NCBI GenBank assembly: GCA_964371075.1
Contig: CAYJKN010000001.1
Coordinates: forward strand, 992,001 to 1,056,000
Reading direction: 5' to 3'
Length of the DNA: 64,000 bases
DNA from: UTCHB3 sp964371075
GTDB taxonomy: Bacteria > Bacteroidota > Ignavibacteria > Ignavibacteriales > Ignavibacteriaceae
In this document: positions 62,506 to 64,000 of the stretch, in pieces
How the letters are laid out: each line of letters opens with the position of its first letter
How positions within the stretch are numbered: position 1 is the first letter of the stretch
Translations under genes and position numbers: made by a program
Notes under the pieces: model-generated
Told to the model about the DNA's origin: nothing
Database searches by the model: none
The model's input: the letters and a program-made list of their open reading frames with translations, nothing else

Positions 62506-64000
62506 ATGAAAAAGTTATTCTTCTTCCTTATTATTACAGTGTATACTGTTCTTCCACAAACCAAACCTGAACTTATCCTTCCAGTTGGACACAAAAATAA
62601 AATTGATGCAGTGAGCTACAGCCCCGATGGGAAATTGATCCTTTCGGCAAGCTGGGACAACACCGCAAAACTGTGGGATGCAAAAACAGGTGTGTTGCTT
62701 CGTAATATTGAAGCTCACCGCGAGGAGGTTGTGGATGCTCAGTTCAGTCCTGATGGAAGTTTGTTTTTTACTCTATCCTGGGATCAATCAATAAAAATTT
62801 GGGAAACCGTTTCGGGTAAATTGGTCCATAATTTTTTCACTGAAGGAGATGCTGTTACGGGAGCATCTTTTAGTCCTGATGGGAAAAGGCTTTTAATCAC
62901 AGGATATGAAGGTAGAGTTGAAGTAAGGGATTTGGCTTCGGGGAATGTTGTATTACCACTTACAGGACATTCAGGATCCATTGAAACAGGCAGATACAGC
63001 AGTGACGGTAAACTAATAATAACCATCGCCTGGGATGGAACAGTGAAAGTGTGGGACAGTCAAACAGGTACTCTTAAACACTCACTCCCCACCGGAAACA
63101 ACTGGCCTGTGAGTGCAGATTTTAGCTCCGATTCCAAATATTTTTACAGTGCTGCCTATAATGGAATTGTAAGGCTTTGGGAAACTTCCACCGGGAAAAT
63201 GGTCTCTGAATTCAGGGGCATCCCTTCCGAACAAAATCTTCCTGCTTTTAGCCCCGACAGTAAAAAAATTGCCGTCCCCAATGCCGGTGATTCGGTGAAT
63301 GTCTTCGAAATAGAAACGGGAACAAACATCGCCACCCTCTACCTCTTTTCCGAAGAACCATGTAATATTTCAGGGGTTCATTACTCAGACGATGGTTCCA
63401 AACTGATGGTCACATTTTTCCAGTCAAACCCGACGATATGGCGCACTGAAGATTATCAATTACTTCATGTAATCTTTAGCATCCAATCACTTGTCGGGGC
63501 ATCAGGCTTCAGTTCTGATGGTAACTCTGCGGTTTTTGCTGATTATAATGGTAACATTATTACCGTGGATGTAGAATCAGGAAAACAATTAACTGACCTG
63601 GCTGGTAAAACCATATCGATAAACTCAGCGAAATTTAATCCTGATGGTGATAAAATTGTTGCCACCTACGACAACGACAGTCTTAAAATACTCGATGTTT
63701 TAACAGGAAAAGCCAGGAGCATCAATCCCGGGGAGAGTATTGTGTCCTGGTTTGCAGGCTTCAGCCCCGACGGTAAAAAGATATTGGTGCCGGGTCTGGA
63801 TTATTCTCTTATTGTATTGGATGTTAATTCGGGTGAGGTAAAAAATCGGGTTGTGGGGCATGAAGATTTTCTGGTGGCTGCTGAATTTAGTCCTGAATCT
63901 GATAAGGTTGTCTCTGTTACAATGGACTCCTCTGCTTCACTTTGGAATTTAAAAACCAACAAGGAGGAAAAAAATCTGAGTGGCGTAAGCGGCGACCCCT
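62506..64000 (+). CDS. secreted WD40-repeat protein, C terminus beyond the window
   Basis: From ATG 62506 the frame is open to the right edge (498 codons). N-terminal signal peptide (MKKLFFFLIITVYTVLPQ). Then come WD40 blades, e.g. NTAKLWDAKTGVLL, QSIKIWETVSGKLV, GTVKVWDSQTGTL, GIVRLWETSTGKMV, SASLWNLKTNKEE. It resembles the 18938-20962 product in plan, yet the units differ. Likely periplasmic or surface binding. The C terminus, with or without a T9SS domain, is not seen. Confidence 0.85.
   Translation, partial: MKKLFFFLIITVYTVLPQTKPELILPVGHKNKIDAVSYSPDGKLILSASWDNTAKLWDAKTGVLLRNIEAHREEVVDAQFSPDGSLFFTLSWDQSIKIWETVSGKLVHNFFTEGDAVTGASFSPDGKRLLITGYEGRVEVRDLASGNVVLPLTGHSGSIETGRYSSDGKLIITIAWDGTVKVWDSQTGTLKHSLPTGNNWPVSADFSSDSKYFYSAAYNGIVRLWETSTGKMVSEFRGIPSEQNLPAFSPDSKKIAVPNAGDSVNVFEIETGTNIATLYLFSEEPCNISGVHYSDDGSKLMVTFFQSNPTIWRTEDYQLLHVIFSIQSLVGASGFSSDGNSAVFADYNGNIITVDVESGKQLTDLAGKTISINSAKFNPDGDKIVATYDNDSLKILDVLTGKARSINPGESIVSWFAGFSPDGKKILVPGLDYSLIVLDVNSGEVKNRVVGHEDFLVAAEFSPESDKVVSVTMDSSASLWNLKTNKEEKNLSGVSGDP

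Overview
The window looks like ordinary chromosome from a low-GC member of the Bacteroidota/Ignavibacteriota group, most likely an Ignavibacteria-like anaerobe or facultative anaerobe. This placement is inferred from four proteins that end in type IX secretion (T9SS) type A sorting domains with the NxPNPFN signature, the ExbB-ExbD-ExbD-TonB gene order, weak ribosome binding sites, TAnnTTTG-like promoter elements and FlgD-like C-terminal domains. No phage, insertion sequence, integrase, rRNA or CRISPR array was seen. There is one tRNA gene, tRNA-Arg(CCG).

Layout. 0-7 kb (minus strand): the start of a PstS-like phosphate-binding lipoprotein that runs off the left edge, a small membrane protein, a very large secreted beta-helix/T9SS protein interrupted by one in-frame TAA, and a secreted FG-GAP/VCBS protein. 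7-14 kb (plus): an S9 peptidase, a pseudo-receiver/GAF protein overlapping msrA, an AIM24-family protein, and an arsR-arsM arsenic methylation operon with a clear operator. 14-19 kb (minus): tRNA-Arg, tonB-exbD-exbD-exbB, and the membrane subunits (beta, gamma) of a sodium-pumping decarboxylase without the biotin or carboxyltransferase subunits. 19-27 kb: a secreted WD40 protein, a small membrane protein, an HD-domain protein, a two-component system, and two related secreted proteins. 26.6-37.2 kb: a tightly packed minus-strand run metF - Gfo/Idh/MocA oxidoreductase - class II aldolase - ddl - divIC/ftsB-like - rarA - arsC-like - glmU-like - a 1119-residue nuclease-helicase with a HEPN/DUF4145-like N terminus. 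37-44 kb: mnmA, an ABC exporter pair, an antitoxin-like small protein and secreted proteins of unknown role. 44-46 kb: nrfHA, for dissimilatory nitrite reduction to ammonium, behind two strong dyads. 49.6-53.4 kb: an iron uptake operon dtxR - dtxR/feoA fusion - feoB GTPase - feoB permease, with FeoB split into two genes. 54-62 kb: a secreted cyanophycinase-like peptidase with a T9SS domain, lepA-lepB, and a secreted subtilase. The right edge holds a second secreted WD40 protein that runs off the window.

How the genes fit together. The content suggests a respiratory or fermentative cell that can reduce nitrite, couples decarboxylation to sodium export, scavenges ferrous iron under DtxR-type control, and exports many large adhesive or hydrolytic proteins by the T9SS. 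The TonB system would energise outer-membrane uptake.

The least explained material is not a conventional gene cluster. It includes (i) a HEPN-like/PD-(D/E)XK/SF1 helicase fusion; (ii) several families of short intergenic repeats, among them a palindrome with a conserved TTCGTAG end, a 54-bp three-copy tandem array, an exact 28-bp repeat 18 kb apart, and 8-mer arrays; and (iii) a 75-nt imperfect hairpin in a 5' leader. These are seen directly in the sequence, and their functions are unknown to me.
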